64,000 nucleotides of DNA from Cellulophaga fucicola (GTDB lineage: Bacteria > Bacteroidota > Bacteroidia > Flavobacteriales > Flavobacteriaceae), in the NCBI RefSeq assembly GCF_900119145.1, contig NZ_FPIY01000002.1:441579-505578 (forward strand), given 5' to 3'. Every line of letters begins with the position of its first letter. The stretch's first letter is position 1. Below are positions 28,146-35,825 of this stretch, piece after piece. The notes under the pieces were generated by a model. The model was not told where the DNA came from. It saw only the letters and a list, made by a program, of their open reading frames with translations, and made no database searches. Both the position numbers and the translations under genes were made by a program.

Positions 28146-28216
28146 ACCCCTGTTTTCAGGGTATGTATTTTGGCTAGGCAAGGGGTAATTTAAACTCCAT
28201 AATGGCCGCACCTTTG
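28146..28216 (+). promoter_or_regulatory. Palindrome-plus-promoter module of the 28266 gene
   Basis: An imperfect palindrome CCCTGTTTTCAGGG (28148-28161) lies upstream of a promoter-like GGCCGCACCTTTG (28204-28216). The same two elements recur at 32558-32572 and 32614-32626 with identical spacing. The second part resembles a degenerate -7 element; the first is a candidate activator site about 60 bp upstream of it. Confidence 0.5.
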
Positions 28217-28265
28217 CTGTATCAAAATATAACAAACAAAATTAATCTAAAAAAAATCAAAAATT

Positions 28266-28691
28266 ATGAGTTGGGGAATTTCATTAATACTATTAAGCAT
28301 TTTAGCAGTACCGTCTTTATTACTTTCTAAAAAACCAAATGCAAAAGAATTATTAGAAAAATTTGAACCTTATCAAGGTTGGATAGGAATGGTTTTTTGT
28401 TTCTGGGGTATCTGGGGTATTGTTAGTGCTATTTTAACTATTGGTTGGTTAAGCACATGGCCAATATTATGGATTACTTATCTTGTTGGTAACATTGTAA
28501 CTGCTGCTTTAGGCTTTATGCTTGGGTATGGTTTAATTAACAAGTACGTACTATCTAAAAACGAAGCTGCTAAAGCTAAGGCTGAAGTAATGAGAGCTAA
28601 AATTGCACCAAAACAAGGTAAATTAGGTTTAATTGGTCTTGTACTTGGAGCTTGGATGATAGTATCTTCTTTCTTATTTGTAGTATCTTAA
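28266..28691 (+). CDS. Four-helix membrane protein of unknown function
   Basis: This 141-residue protein has four hydrophobic segments (about 3-21, 36-60, 65-90 and 118-140). Between helices three and four lies a charged stretch rich in Ala and Lys ([20 protein letters not shown]). A conserved-looking [14 protein letters not shown] is in helix two. I recognise no family. It is a single-gene unit between dnaG and a strong bidirectional terminator. Its upstream region matches that of the LipL32-like gene at 32672 in architecture, which suggests shared regulation and perhaps a shared envelope role. Confidence 0.75.
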   Translation: MSWGISLILLSILAVPSLLLSKKPNAKELLEKFEPYQGWIGMVFCFWGIWGIVSAILTIGWLSTWPILWITYLVGNIVTAALGFMLGYGLINKYVLSKNEAAKAKAEVMRAKIAPKQGKLGLIGLVLGAWMIVSSFLFVVS

Positions 28692-28734
28692 TACATACCA
28701 CAAATACATATAAAAATTTATTTAGTTGATGAAG

Positions 28735-28848
28735 AAGAATCTTGTCTTGTTAAAATTGTCTCCGTAGTTTTACTTGTTCAAGATTCTTTATTTTAACTTA
28801 AAACAAGAAAAAACCCTAAGATATTATCTTAGGGTTTTTTCTTGTTTT
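28735..28848. terminator. Tandem hairpins ending in a perfect 23-bp bidirectional terminator
   Basis: Bases 28800-28822 and 28826-28848 are exact reverse complements (23 bp, 3-nt loop) with GGGTTTTTTCTTG on one side and its mirror on the other, so both convergent genes can end here. Just before it, AAGAATCTTG (28735-28744) can pair with CAAGATTCTT (28779-28788) across 34 nt, making a second weaker hairpin. Confidence 0.88.
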
Positions 28849-28862
28849 AAACATAGATAAGA

Positions 28863-29927
28863 TTACAGATCAAATCGCAAGCCTAAAGAAATATTATGCT
28901 GCTCTACTAACGCATCTTTAAATATAGGATTAAGATCGTATTTAATATAAAGTAATGTTTCGCCAACACCTGCGTAAGCACTTAAACCATATATTAAATC
29001 GGACGTGTTATAATCTCTCTTAAATTTATCTTTTACTTTTTTACCATTTTCTTTATACTTAAGTTTTTGACGTGTACCAATATTAAACCCCCCATAAGCA
29101 CCAATACCAAACCTAAACTTTTTATCTAGGTAATAACGCATTGTATTTTCTGTCTCTACTTTATTAGATGATCCAAACTCGAAATGAACAGGAAATACTA
29201 AATTATCCATTCTTAACTTAGACTTATCCAAATCGTATTCAAATTCTTGTAATTCTGTTTGGTCATCATTTTCAACAAAATATTGGTTACCTTCTGGCTT
29301 TAAACCATTAAACTGAAAAGAAAAACCGTAATGCAAACGCACTGCATTAGAATTCTTAAACAGTCTAGTTCTCCAGGTTACACCCATTTCAAAAAAACGG
29401 CTACCTCCAATTTTATAAGGAGAATCATCTAAAGATTGCCCGTCCACAATAGCATTATTTAAACCTACCGCCCATACAAAGTCTGACTTTGTTCTAATAT
29501 CATATTTAACCTCTTCCTTATCCTTACTTACATAAAACAAAGACTTATCATTTATTTTTATATCAAAAATATCTACCCCCATTTTAGTTCCTAAAGAATC
29601 TAATGTAGCCAACTTATCTGTACCATTACGTTCTAGTAAAGAAATTTTATTATCTATAATAGCAATTCTATTTTCTATATTTAATGCGCGTTTTTTAGCT
29701 GCTTCCTTTTTTAAATTTTGAGCATCCAGAGACGTAATTTCGTTTTTATCTAAACGTTTTGCAATAGCTTCTATCTCTATTTTTAAAGCTTCTTTCTCGT
29801 ATACTTTAATTTGTTCTTTTTCTTTTAAAAGAACATCAATTTTAGTCTTAATTTCTTCTTGTGCAACCATATTTTGCATACAAAATGCCGCTAATAAAAG
29901 AAAAATGTAGTGTGTAGTTTTTTTCAT
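28863..29927 (-). CDS. Outer-membrane beta-barrel protein with N-terminal coiled coil
   Basis: This exported protein of 354 residues has a signal peptide at 1-23 (ending NMVAQ). Residues about 25-105 are highly charged and helical, with regular Glu, Lys, Ile and Leu spacing that suggests a coiled coil. The rest is beta-rich with alternating hydrophobic residues and ends HNISLGLRFDL, as porin-like barrels do. It lies after the ECF sigma and anti-sigma-like genes on the same strand (104 bp gap), so it may belong to their regulon. The substrate or function is unknown. Confidence 0.78.
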   Translation of the reverse strand: MKKTTHYIFLLLAAFCMQNMVAQEEIKTKIDVLLKEKEQIKVYEKEALKIEIEAIAKRLDKNEITSLDAQNLKKEAAKKRALNIENRIAIIDNKISLLERNGTDKLATLDSLGTKMGVDIFDIKINDKSLFYVSKDKEEVKYDIRTKSDFVWAVGLNNAIVDGQSLDDSPYKIGGSRFFEMGVTWRTRLFKNSNAVRLHYGFSFQFNGLKPEGNQYFVENDDQTELQEFEYDLDKSKLRMDNLVFPVHFEFGSSNKVETENTMRYYLDKKFRFGIGAYGGFNIGTRQKLKYKENGKKVKDKFKRDYNTSDLIYGLSAYAGVGETLLYIKYDLNPIFKDALVEQHNISLGLRFDL

Positions 29928-30031
29928 AATGATTAAAATTTAGATGTGTTTTATTACTCTTCTAGCATATTGCGTTTACAATACACCAGAAGAACAGTAT
30001 AAAACTCTGATTGATGAATGATTATTTTTGG

Positions 30032-30796
30032 TTAATTGGTACGTGCCGCTACAGCCGTTTTTAATTTTAAGTAACGCTCTTTTAAATTATCGAAAATTTT
30101 ATTTCTAAAGCTTTTATCTAATTCACTTTCTGCCTCTAGCAACAATGCCATAGCATCTACAGACATACCCTCTTGCATCGCTTTTTCTACAACTATTTCT
30201 TGTTGTGCTTTCCGCAATAAAGAGTCTACTTCTGCATTTGTTACTGCTATATTATTCTCTTTTAACAAGGCTAATTTCTCCATTACAACATTTAGCTTCT
30301 TATCTAGAATTGCTTCTTCCGGAGTAGTAGTTTTTACTTGCAAAATTTTAGTTTCTTGATCTGTAATTGCTACATCTTCATTAGAATTCTGCAAATTAGC
30401 ATCTAGTATATCTTTTGCTTCCTCTTTTAACATATCTTTTTTCTTAGATTCTTCAACCTTTTCTGTAGCAACTACCACTGTATTGGTTTCAACATTATTT
30501 TTAAAAGAATCTTTCTTTAAAGTTGAAGATGCTTCTTTATTTACATCTACTTTATCCCCATCTACAACTTGCGGCTGCATATCTAAACTATTAGGTGCAT
30601 TAAAAAACCAAACCGAAGCTATTAATAAACCAATAATACAGGCTGCAATTGCATAATACACAGGCTTTTTATTCTTATTTTTTTTTGGTTCATTATCTAA
30701 ACCTGCAGCAATTTTAGACCAAGCGTTTTTAGATGGGTTAATTTCCCGCCCCTGAAGCTTGTCTTTTAAATGTTCTTCAAATTTTAAAGGTGCCAT
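30032..30796 (-). CDS. Membrane protein next to ECF sigma, candidate anti-sigma factor
   Basis: This protein of 254 residues has a cytoplasmic N-terminus of about 45 residues (MAPLKFEEHLKDKLQGREI), one transmembrane helix (about 47-66) and a long charged periplasmic part rich in Glu, Lys and Asn with little predicted structure. It follows the ECF sigma gene by 11 bp. In Bacteroidota this position is usually held by a regulator of the sigma factor. No canonical anti-sigma zinc motif (HxxxCxxC) is present, so the assignment is from context and topology. Confidence 0.65.
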   Translation of the reverse strand: MAPLKFEEHLKDKLQGREINPSKNAWSKIAAGLDNEPKKNKNKKPVYYAIAACIIGLLIASVWFFNAPNSLDMQPQVVDGDKVDVNKEASSTLKKDSFKNNVETNTVVVATEKVEESKKKDMLKEEAKDILDANLQNSNEDVAITDQETKILQVKTTTPEEAILDKKLNVVMEKLALLKENNIAVTNAEVDSLLRKAQQEIVVEKAMQEGMSVDAMALLLEAESELDKSFRNKIFDNLKERYLKLKTAVAARTN

Positions 30797-30807
30797 TTTA
30801 TTTACTT

Positions 30808-31377
30808 TTAAGATTCTATTTTTACAGAACCTGATTCTTTTATTTTTTCTAACTTCTCCTGCAACATTTTTCTAGCTTTAAAGAGTTGCGATCTAGAAGT
30901 GTTTTCAGAAATTTGCAATTGTTCTGCTATTTCAGAATGTTTGTACCCTTCTATAGCATACATTACAAAAACTACTTTGTAGCCCTCTGGAAGTGCATCT
31001 ATTAATAACTGCACTTGCTCCACATCTAAATCTGGAGAGCTAGTTATATGTTTTGGAGTAGAACGCTCGTAAACCTCATCATCAAAAATTATATGTTGCT
31101 TTTTACGAAGAAACGTAATACTCTCTCTCACCATAATTTTACGAATCCACCCCTCAAAACTCCCCTCAAACTTAAATGTATCTAAATGTTTAAATACTTT
31201 TAAAAATGCTGACACCATAACATCCTCAGCAAACTGAAGATCTTTAATATACTGCCTGCAAACACCCAGCATTTTAGGAGCGTATTTGTTGTACAAACGC
31301 TCTTGCGCTTCCCTGTCTGATGCAGCAGCCTTTTTTATAAGCGAATTCTCGTTATTATAGAGTTTAATAATTTTCAC
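30808..31377 (-). CDS. RNA polymerase sigma factor, ECF subfamily
   Basis: This 189-residue sigma-70 family protein has region 2 at about residues 20-90 (YNKYAPKMLGVCRQYIKD, AEDVMVSAFLKVFKHL, GWIRKIMVRESITFLRK) and region 4 at about 120-175 (LPEGYKVVFVMYAIEGYKHS, EIAEQLQISENTSRSQLFKA). Regions 1 and 3 are absent, as in ECF factors. The upstream promoter at 31397-31428 has an ECF-like shape and may be recognised by this factor itself. It probably controls the downstream membrane protein and barrel protein genes in an envelope response. Confidence 0.9.
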   Translation of the reverse strand: MKIIKLYNNENSLIKKAAASDREAQERLYNKYAPKMLGVCRQYIKDLQFAEDVMVSAFLKVFKHLDTFKFEGSFEGWIRKIMVRESITFLRKKQHIIFDDEVYERSTPKHITSSPDLDVEQVQLLIDALPEGYKVVFVMYAIEGYKHSEIAEQLQISENTSRSQLFKARKMLQEKLEKIKESGSVKIES

Positions 31378-31396
31378 ATTAATGGTGTTCTATTAG

Positions 31397-31428
31397 TATA
31401 GACAACAAACATTAGAATAACGTTGCCT
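31397..31428 (-). promoter_or_regulatory. ECF-type promoter of the sigma factor gene
   Basis: On the minus strand AGGCAACGTT (31428-31419) and GTCTATA (31403-31397) are separated by an ECF-like distance (18 bp between GCAAC and GTCTA). GCAAC with GTCT is the pattern seen before many Bacteroidota ECF genes, so autoregulation is likely. It ends 20 bp from the start codon. Confidence 0.45.
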
Positions 31429-31436
31429 GAAAAATA

Positions 31437-31456
31437 AATTTATTTTAAAATAAATT
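31437..31456. repeat. Perfect 20-bp AT palindrome after the polyprenyl synthase gene
   Basis: The sequence AATTTATTTTAAAATAAATT is its own reverse complement. It lies 33 bp past the synthase stop and just upstream of the ECF promoter. It could be a weak terminator stem or an operator; at this AT content, chance is also possible. Confidence 0.4.
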
Positions 31457-31488
31457 ACAAGATATTGATTATCAATCAAATAAAAGTG

Positions 31489-32466
31489 TTATTTTTTTCT
31501 ATCTACTACGTAGTTTACCATTAGTTCTAGCGAACTTTTATAGTCTGATGGAGGATATTTTTCTAATAAAGCAAGTGCTTCGGCTTTAAAAGTGAGCATT
31601 TTTTCTTCGGCATATGCCAAACCACCACTTTCTTTAACAAAGTTAATTACTTCTTTAACTCGTTTTTTATCCTTATTATGTTTTTTAACTGAATTTATTA
31701 ACCAGCTTTTTTCTTTTTTAGAGCAATTGTTTAAAGTATAAATTAACGGAAGCGTCATTTTTTGCTCTTTAATATCTATTCCTGTAGGCTTACCAATTGC
31801 CTCATCTCCATAATCAAACAAATCATCTTTTATTTGAAAAGCCATACCTATTAGTTCTCCAAATTTTCTAAATGTTTCTACATCATCAGAACCTGGATTT
31901 ACAGAACAAGCACCTAAACTACAGCAAGCAGCAATAAGAGTTGCTGTTTTTTGCCTAATTATTTCGTAATAAATATCTTCTGTAATATCTAACCTTCTTG
32001 CTTTTTCAATCTGTAGTAACTCACCCTCACTCATTTCTCTTACTGCAACAGAAATAATTTTTAAAAGGTCAAAATCTTCGTTATCTATAGAAAGCAGCAA
32101 TCCTTTAGAAAGTAAGTAATCGCCAACTAGTACTGCTATTTTGTTTTTCCAAAGTGCATTAACAGAGAAAAAACCACGACGCTTATTACTATCATCTACA
32201 ACATCGTCATGGACTAAAGTAGCTGTATGTATTAACTCTATAACAGATGCTCCACGGTATGTGCGTTCGTTTACTTTACCACCAGAAACTAGTTTTGCTG
32301 TTAAAAAAACAAACATAGGTCGCATTTGCTTCCCTTTTCTATTTACTATGTAATAGGTAATTCTGTTAAGTAAGGCCACCTTAGAAGACATAGATTCATG
32401 AAACTTTTTTTCAAAAAGTTCCATTTCTTTATTTACGGGGTCCTTTATTTGTGCTACAATTTTCAA
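31489..32466 (-). CDS. Polyprenyl diphosphate synthase
   Basis: This all-trans prenyltransferase of 325 residues probably makes the side chain of menaquinone. The first Asp-rich motif is DDVVDD (87-92) within HDDVVDDSNKRRG and the second is IKDDLFDYG. GKQMRPMF near residue 47 binds isopentenyl diphosphate. Residues before the first Asp motif are small (TATLVH), which favours a long product, but exact chain length cannot be read. The likely start is TTG at 32466, since the conserved N-terminus begins there (MKIVAQIKDPVNKEMELFEK). Confidence 0.9.
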   Translation of the reverse strand: MKIVAQIKDPVNKEMELFEKKFHESMSSKVALLNRITYYIVNRKGKQMRPMFVFLTAKLVSGGKVNERTYRGASVIELIHTATLVHDDVVDDSNKRRGFFSVNALWKNKIAVLVGDYLLSKGLLLSIDNEDFDLLKIISVAVREMSEGELLQIEKARRLDITEDIYYEIIRQKTATLIAACCSLGACSVNPGSDDVETFRKFGELIGMAFQIKDDLFDYGDEAIGKPTGIDIKEQKMTLPLIYTLNNCSKKEKSWLINSVKKHNKDKKRVKEVINFVKESGGLAYAEEKMLTFKAEALALLEKYPPSDYKSSLELMVNYVVDRKK

Positions 32467-32555
32467 AAAGGCAGTTAGTTAAATTTGGAAAGGTAAAAGT
32501 AATTAAAATATTATATTCCTAAGCATTCATTTACATTTTAGTAACAACTTGGAAT

Positions 32556-32626
32556 ATCCCTGAATACTGGGGTACAACTTTCCCTACAAAAAGTGCTATT
32601 TGTTTTGTTTAATAGCCGCATCTTTG
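32556..32626 (+). promoter_or_regulatory. Palindrome-plus-promoter module of the LipL32-like gene
   Basis: ATCCCTGAATACTGGGG (32556-32572) followed by TAGCCGCATCTTTG (32613-32626). Aligned without gaps to 28146-28216, the CCCTG and CTTTG elements fall at the same relative positions, and 15 of the last 17 bases are the same. CATCTTTG differs from TAnnTTTG at one fixed position. Confidence 0.55.
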
Positions 32627-32671
32627 TAATGTTATTATTAACGAACAATTTAAAAATTAAATCACACTAAG

Positions 32672-33355
32672 ATGAAAAAAAATCTATTTGTAGCTGCAAT
32701 GTTACTTTTTAGCTGTAGCGCTATTGTTAATGCACAAAAACTAAAGAAATTTGGTAGTTCTATTGAGAAAAAAGTAGGTCCAAAAACAATTAAAGTTCCT
32801 TACACAGACAACATTAGCTACTTAGGTTATGCTAGCCCTGGTAATGAAGATGAAACAAAAGACAACAAAAAATTCTATTACATATACGTATGGGTGCCAT
32901 TAGCTGCTCCTGAATTAGGTGTAAGAATGGTTTCTCCTGCAAATGGTGAAAAAATTAAAGATGCTGTAAAATCTGCAGATTTTGATGAGCATTCTTCTAC
33001 AAAAGACTTTTTTGATACGTATATTACTTTAGAAAGATCTGATATTATTTCTGCTGCAAACATTACTACAGAAGGTGCTAAAAATGCTAACTGGGTTACT
33101 TTAGCTTCTAATGATGATACTTCTGAGCTTCCAAAGCAGCCAAGTGGTAGTAGCTATAATTCTTTACTACGTTACAAAAGTGAAGTAAGCAACCCTACAA
33201 AAGCAATAACTGCTGGTTTATACAGAGTTGGTTTTACTACATACAAAAGAGGTGAAGTTAAAGGTACGTTCTTAGCAGAAGTTGCTGCTCCTATTAAAAT
33301 ACCAGGAGTTGTAATGGCCAAAACTATTGATGAGCTAAAAGCTCAAATGAAATAA
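32672..33355 (+). CDS. LipL32-family secreted protein
   Basis: This exported protein of 227 residues has a signal peptide at 1-21 (ending IVNAQ; a Cys at 15 sits in a poor lipobox, so signal peptidase I cleavage is more likely). Segments match LipL32, the major surface lipoprotein of Leptospira: FYYIYVWVPLAAPELGVRMV, FFDTYITLERSDII, SSYNSLLRYK and LYRVGFTTYKRGEVKGTF. LipL32 binds calcium and host matrix proteins through an acidic loop. The matching loop here is shorter (NDDTSELPKQ). The role in a marine bacterium is unknown; an envelope or surface protein is inferred. Single-gene unit with its own promoter and terminator. Confidence 0.85.
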   Translation: MKKNLFVAAMLLFSCSAIVNAQKLKKFGSSIEKKVGPKTIKVPYTDNISYLGYASPGNEDETKDNKKFYYIYVWVPLAAPELGVRMVSPANGEKIKDAVKSADFDEHSSTKDFFDTYITLERSDIISAANITTEGAKNANWVTLASNDDTSELPKQPSGSSYNSLLRYKSEVSNPTKAITAGLYRVGFTTYKRGEVKGTFLAEVAAPIKIPGVVMAKTIDELKAQMK

Positions 33356-33392
33356 GAAAAATCATTAAAGTGGTTAATGTGTTTTTTTGGAG

Positions 33393-33424
33393 AAAGCAGG
33401 TGATTTAATTCACCTGCTTTTTTA
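33393..33424 (+). terminator. Terminator after the LipL32-like gene
   Basis: AAAGCAGGTGA (33393-33403) pairs with TCACCTGCTTT (33410-33420) over 11 bp and runs into TTTATTTTT. It lies 38 bp past the stop. Confidence 0.9.
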
Positions 33425-33434
33425 TTTTTAGTCT

Positions 33435-34481
33435 TTAATTACTTTTATTAGCAAGTTGCCCACAAGCTGCATCTATATCTTTACCCCTAGAACGCCTAAC
33501 AGTAACAGTTATACCACTACGCTCTAAAGTAGTCACGTACATATCTATAGCCTTATTAGAAGCCTGTTGAAACTCCCCGTCGTCTATTGGGTTGTATTCT
33601 ATTAAATTAACTTTTGATGGTGCAAACCTGCAAAACTCTACCAATGCATTAGCATCATTTTGCGTATCGTTAATACCATCCCAAACTACATACTCGTATG
33701 TAATTCTACTCTTTGTTTTAGAATACCAGTATTGTAGCGCCTCTCTTAAATCTTTTAATGGAAACGTTGCATTAAAAGGCATAATAGAAGTTCTTATCTC
33801 GTCTATAGCAGAATGTAGAGAAACGGCAAGTTTAAACTTAACCTCATCATCTGCCATTTTCTTAATCATTTTAGGAACACCAGAGGTAGAAACAATAATT
33901 CTTTTTGGAGACATTGCTAAACCTTCTGGAGACGTAATTTTATCTATCGCTTTTAAAACGTTATTGTAGTTCATTAATGGTTCTCCCATTCCCATAAACA
34001 CAATGTTACTTAACTTACGATCAAAATACAATCTACTTTCGTTATCTATAGCAACGACTTGATCATATATCTCATCTGGATTTAAGTTACGCATACGTTT
34101 TAACCTAGATGTAGCACAAAATCTACAATCTAAACTACAACCTACTTGACTAGATACACAGGCTGTTGTTCTTGTTTTTGTAGGTATTAATACCGACTCT
34201 ACGATTAAGCCATCATGCAATTGCACGGCATTTTTAATAGTACCGTCACTACTACGTTGCATCTGATCTACTTTGATATGATTTATAACAAAATTAGTAT
34301 CTAATTGATGCCTAGTTTCCTTAGACAAGTTTGTCATTGCCTCAAAAGAATGCGCACCTTTTTGCCATAACCACTCGTATACCTGGTTACCTCTAAAGGC
34401 TTTATCTCCTTGAGCTACAAAAAATGCTCTTATTTGTTCCTTAGTTAAGGCTCGTATGTCTTTTTTCTTAATTGTTTCCAC
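33435..34481 (-). CDS. rlmN: Dual-specificity 23S rRNA/tRNA adenine-C2 methyltransferase RlmN
   Basis: RlmN is a radical SAM enzyme that methylates C2 of A2503 in 23S rRNA and A37 in tRNAs. The iron-sulfur motif CxxxCxxC is at residues 115-122 (CSLDCRFC), and the catalytic Cys near the C-terminus is Cys340 (AACGQLA). The motif GMGEPLMNY is also present. Length 348. It lies 93 bp after queA with a hairpin in between, and closes the leftward housekeeping run. Confidence 0.96.
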   Translation of the reverse strand: METIKKKDIRALTKEQIRAFFVAQGDKAFRGNQVYEWLWQKGAHSFEAMTNLSKETRHQLDTNFVINHIKVDQMQRSSDGTIKNAVQLHDGLIVESVLIPTKTRTTACVSSQVGCSLDCRFCATSRLKRMRNLNPDEIYDQVVAIDNESRLYFDRKLSNIVFMGMGEPLMNYNNVLKAIDKITSPEGLAMSPKRIIVSTSGVPKMIKKMADDEVKFKLAVSLHSAIDEIRTSIMPFNATFPLKDLREALQYWYSKTKSRITYEYVVWDGINDTQNDANALVEFCRFAPSKVNLIEYNPIDDGEFQQASNKAIDMYVTTLERSGITVTVRRSRGKDIDAACGQLANKSN

Positions 34482-34507
34482 AGTACTAAAGGTAGTAGAT
34501 AAAAGTT

Positions 34508-34549
34508 AATCCCGCCAATTTCTATTCATAATAGAAAACTGACGGGATT
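34508..34549 (-). terminator. Hairpin between queA and rlmN
   Basis: AATCCCG (34508-34514) and TTTCTAT (34519-34525) pair with CGGGATT (34543-34549) and ATAGAAA (34531-34537), with an internal mismatch. On the minus strand a weak T-rich tail follows. It is probably a terminator of queA, possibly leaky. Confidence 0.6.
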
Positions 34550-34574
34550 TAAATAGTATTTAATAAAATGCTAA

Positions 34575-35624
34575 TTATACAATTAACATTGCATCTCCGT
34601 AAGAGTAAAATTTATAGCTTTCTAATATAGCCTCTTTGTATGCTTTTTTCATAAGGTCGTGACCAATAAAAGCAGATACCATCATTAACAAAGTAGATTT
34701 TGGTAGGTGAAAGTTTGTAACCATAGAGTTAGCAATACTAAAATCGTATGGAGGAAATATAAACTTGTTTGTCCATCCTTCATGAGTATTTAAACGTCCG
34801 TTAGAAGAAACTGCGCTTTCTAAACCACGCATAGCTGTTGTGCCTACTGCACAAATTCTACGTTTTCTATCTAAAGCAGAATTCACTATCTCTGTAGCTT
34901 TTTCATCTATAATTAGTTCTTCGCTGTCCATTTTGTGTTTAGACAAATCTTCTACCTCTACTGGGTTAAAAGTACCCAAACCAACATGCAATGTTAACTC
35001 TGCAAAGTCTACTCCTTTTATCTCTAATCTTTTTAATAAGTGTTTAGAAAAGTGCAAACCTGCTGTTGGCGCAGCTACAGCACCTTCGTGCTTAGCGTAT
35101 ATTGTTTGGTATCTATCTTCATCAGACTCTTCTACATCTCTTTTAATGTATTTAGGAAGTGGTGTTTCTCCTAAGTCTTTTAATTTTTGTCTAAAGTCTG
35201 TGTAAGATCCATCATATAAAAAACGTAATGTTCTACCTCTAGATGTAGTGTTATCTATAACCTCTGCGACTAGTGTTTCATCATCACCAAAATATAACTT
35301 ATTACCAATTCTTATTTTACGAGCAGGATCTACTAAAACATCCCATAAACGTTGTTCTGCGTTTAACTCACGTAACAAGAACACCTCTATTCTTGCTCCA
35401 GTTTTTTCTTTATTACCGTATAAACGAGCAGGAAAAACTTTTGTATTGTTTAAAACCATTACATCACCTTCATCAAAATAATTGATAAGGTCCTTGAACA
35501 TTTTGTGTTCAATTTTTCCGGTTTCTCTATGTATTACCATCAATTTAGCTTCGTCCCTATGCTCAGATGGGTATTCTGCTAACAAATTGTCTGGAAGTTC
35601 AAAATTAAAGCTCGATAGTTTCAT
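34575..35624 (-). CDS. queA: S-adenosylmethionine:tRNA ribosyltransferase-isomerase
   Basis: QueA transfers the ribosyl part of SAM to preQ1-modified tRNA, giving epoxyqueuosine. Typical stretches are [45 protein letters not shown] and [11 protein letters not shown]. Length 349 is standard. It has its own promoter at 35760-35791 with a leader of about 130 nt. I looked for a preQ1 riboswitch there and did not find one. Confidence 0.96.
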   Translation of the reverse strand: MKLSSFNFELPDNLLAEYPSEHRDEAKLMVIHRETGKIEHKMFKDLINYFDEGDVMVLNNTKVFPARLYGNKEKTGARIEVFLLRELNAEQRLWDVLVDPARKIRIGNKLYFGDDETLVAEVIDNTTSRGRTLRFLYDGSYTDFRQKLKDLGETPLPKYIKRDVEESDEDRYQTIYAKHEGAVAAPTAGLHFSKHLLKRLEIKGVDFAELTLHVGLGTFNPVEVEDLSKHKMDSEELIIDEKATEIVNSALDRKRRICAVGTTAMRGLESAVSSNGRLNTHEGWTNKFIFPPYDFSIANSMVTNFHLPKSTLLMMVSAFIGHDLMKKAYKEAILESYKFYSYGDAMLIV

Positions 35625-35759
35625 TTAGTATTTTTTATTTTTGTTAACGGTTATACATAACCTTTTGAAAACCAATCTTTATAGTTTTTAAGCATTTAGA
35701 AATCGATTTAAAATCTAAACAACTTACACATACAATTTTAATTTTCATTTATGCGATTG

Positions 35760-35791
35760 CAAATATACTATCCTAGCATAGGCGTTGTCAA
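35760..35791 (-). promoter_or_regulatory. queA promoter
   Basis: On the minus strand TTG (35791-35789) and TATATTTG (35767-35760) are 21 bp apart, a good fit to the Bacteroidota -33/-7 pattern. The resulting leader is about 130 nt, unusually long for this window. Confidence 0.62.
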
Positions 35792-35825
35792 GTAAAAGAG
35801 CAATTAAATAACATAATATCAGTTA

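Noticed and set aside
35625-35760. preQ1 riboswitch upstream of queA
   Set aside because: The long leader has no C-rich loop or A-rich tail of the preQ1 aptamer.
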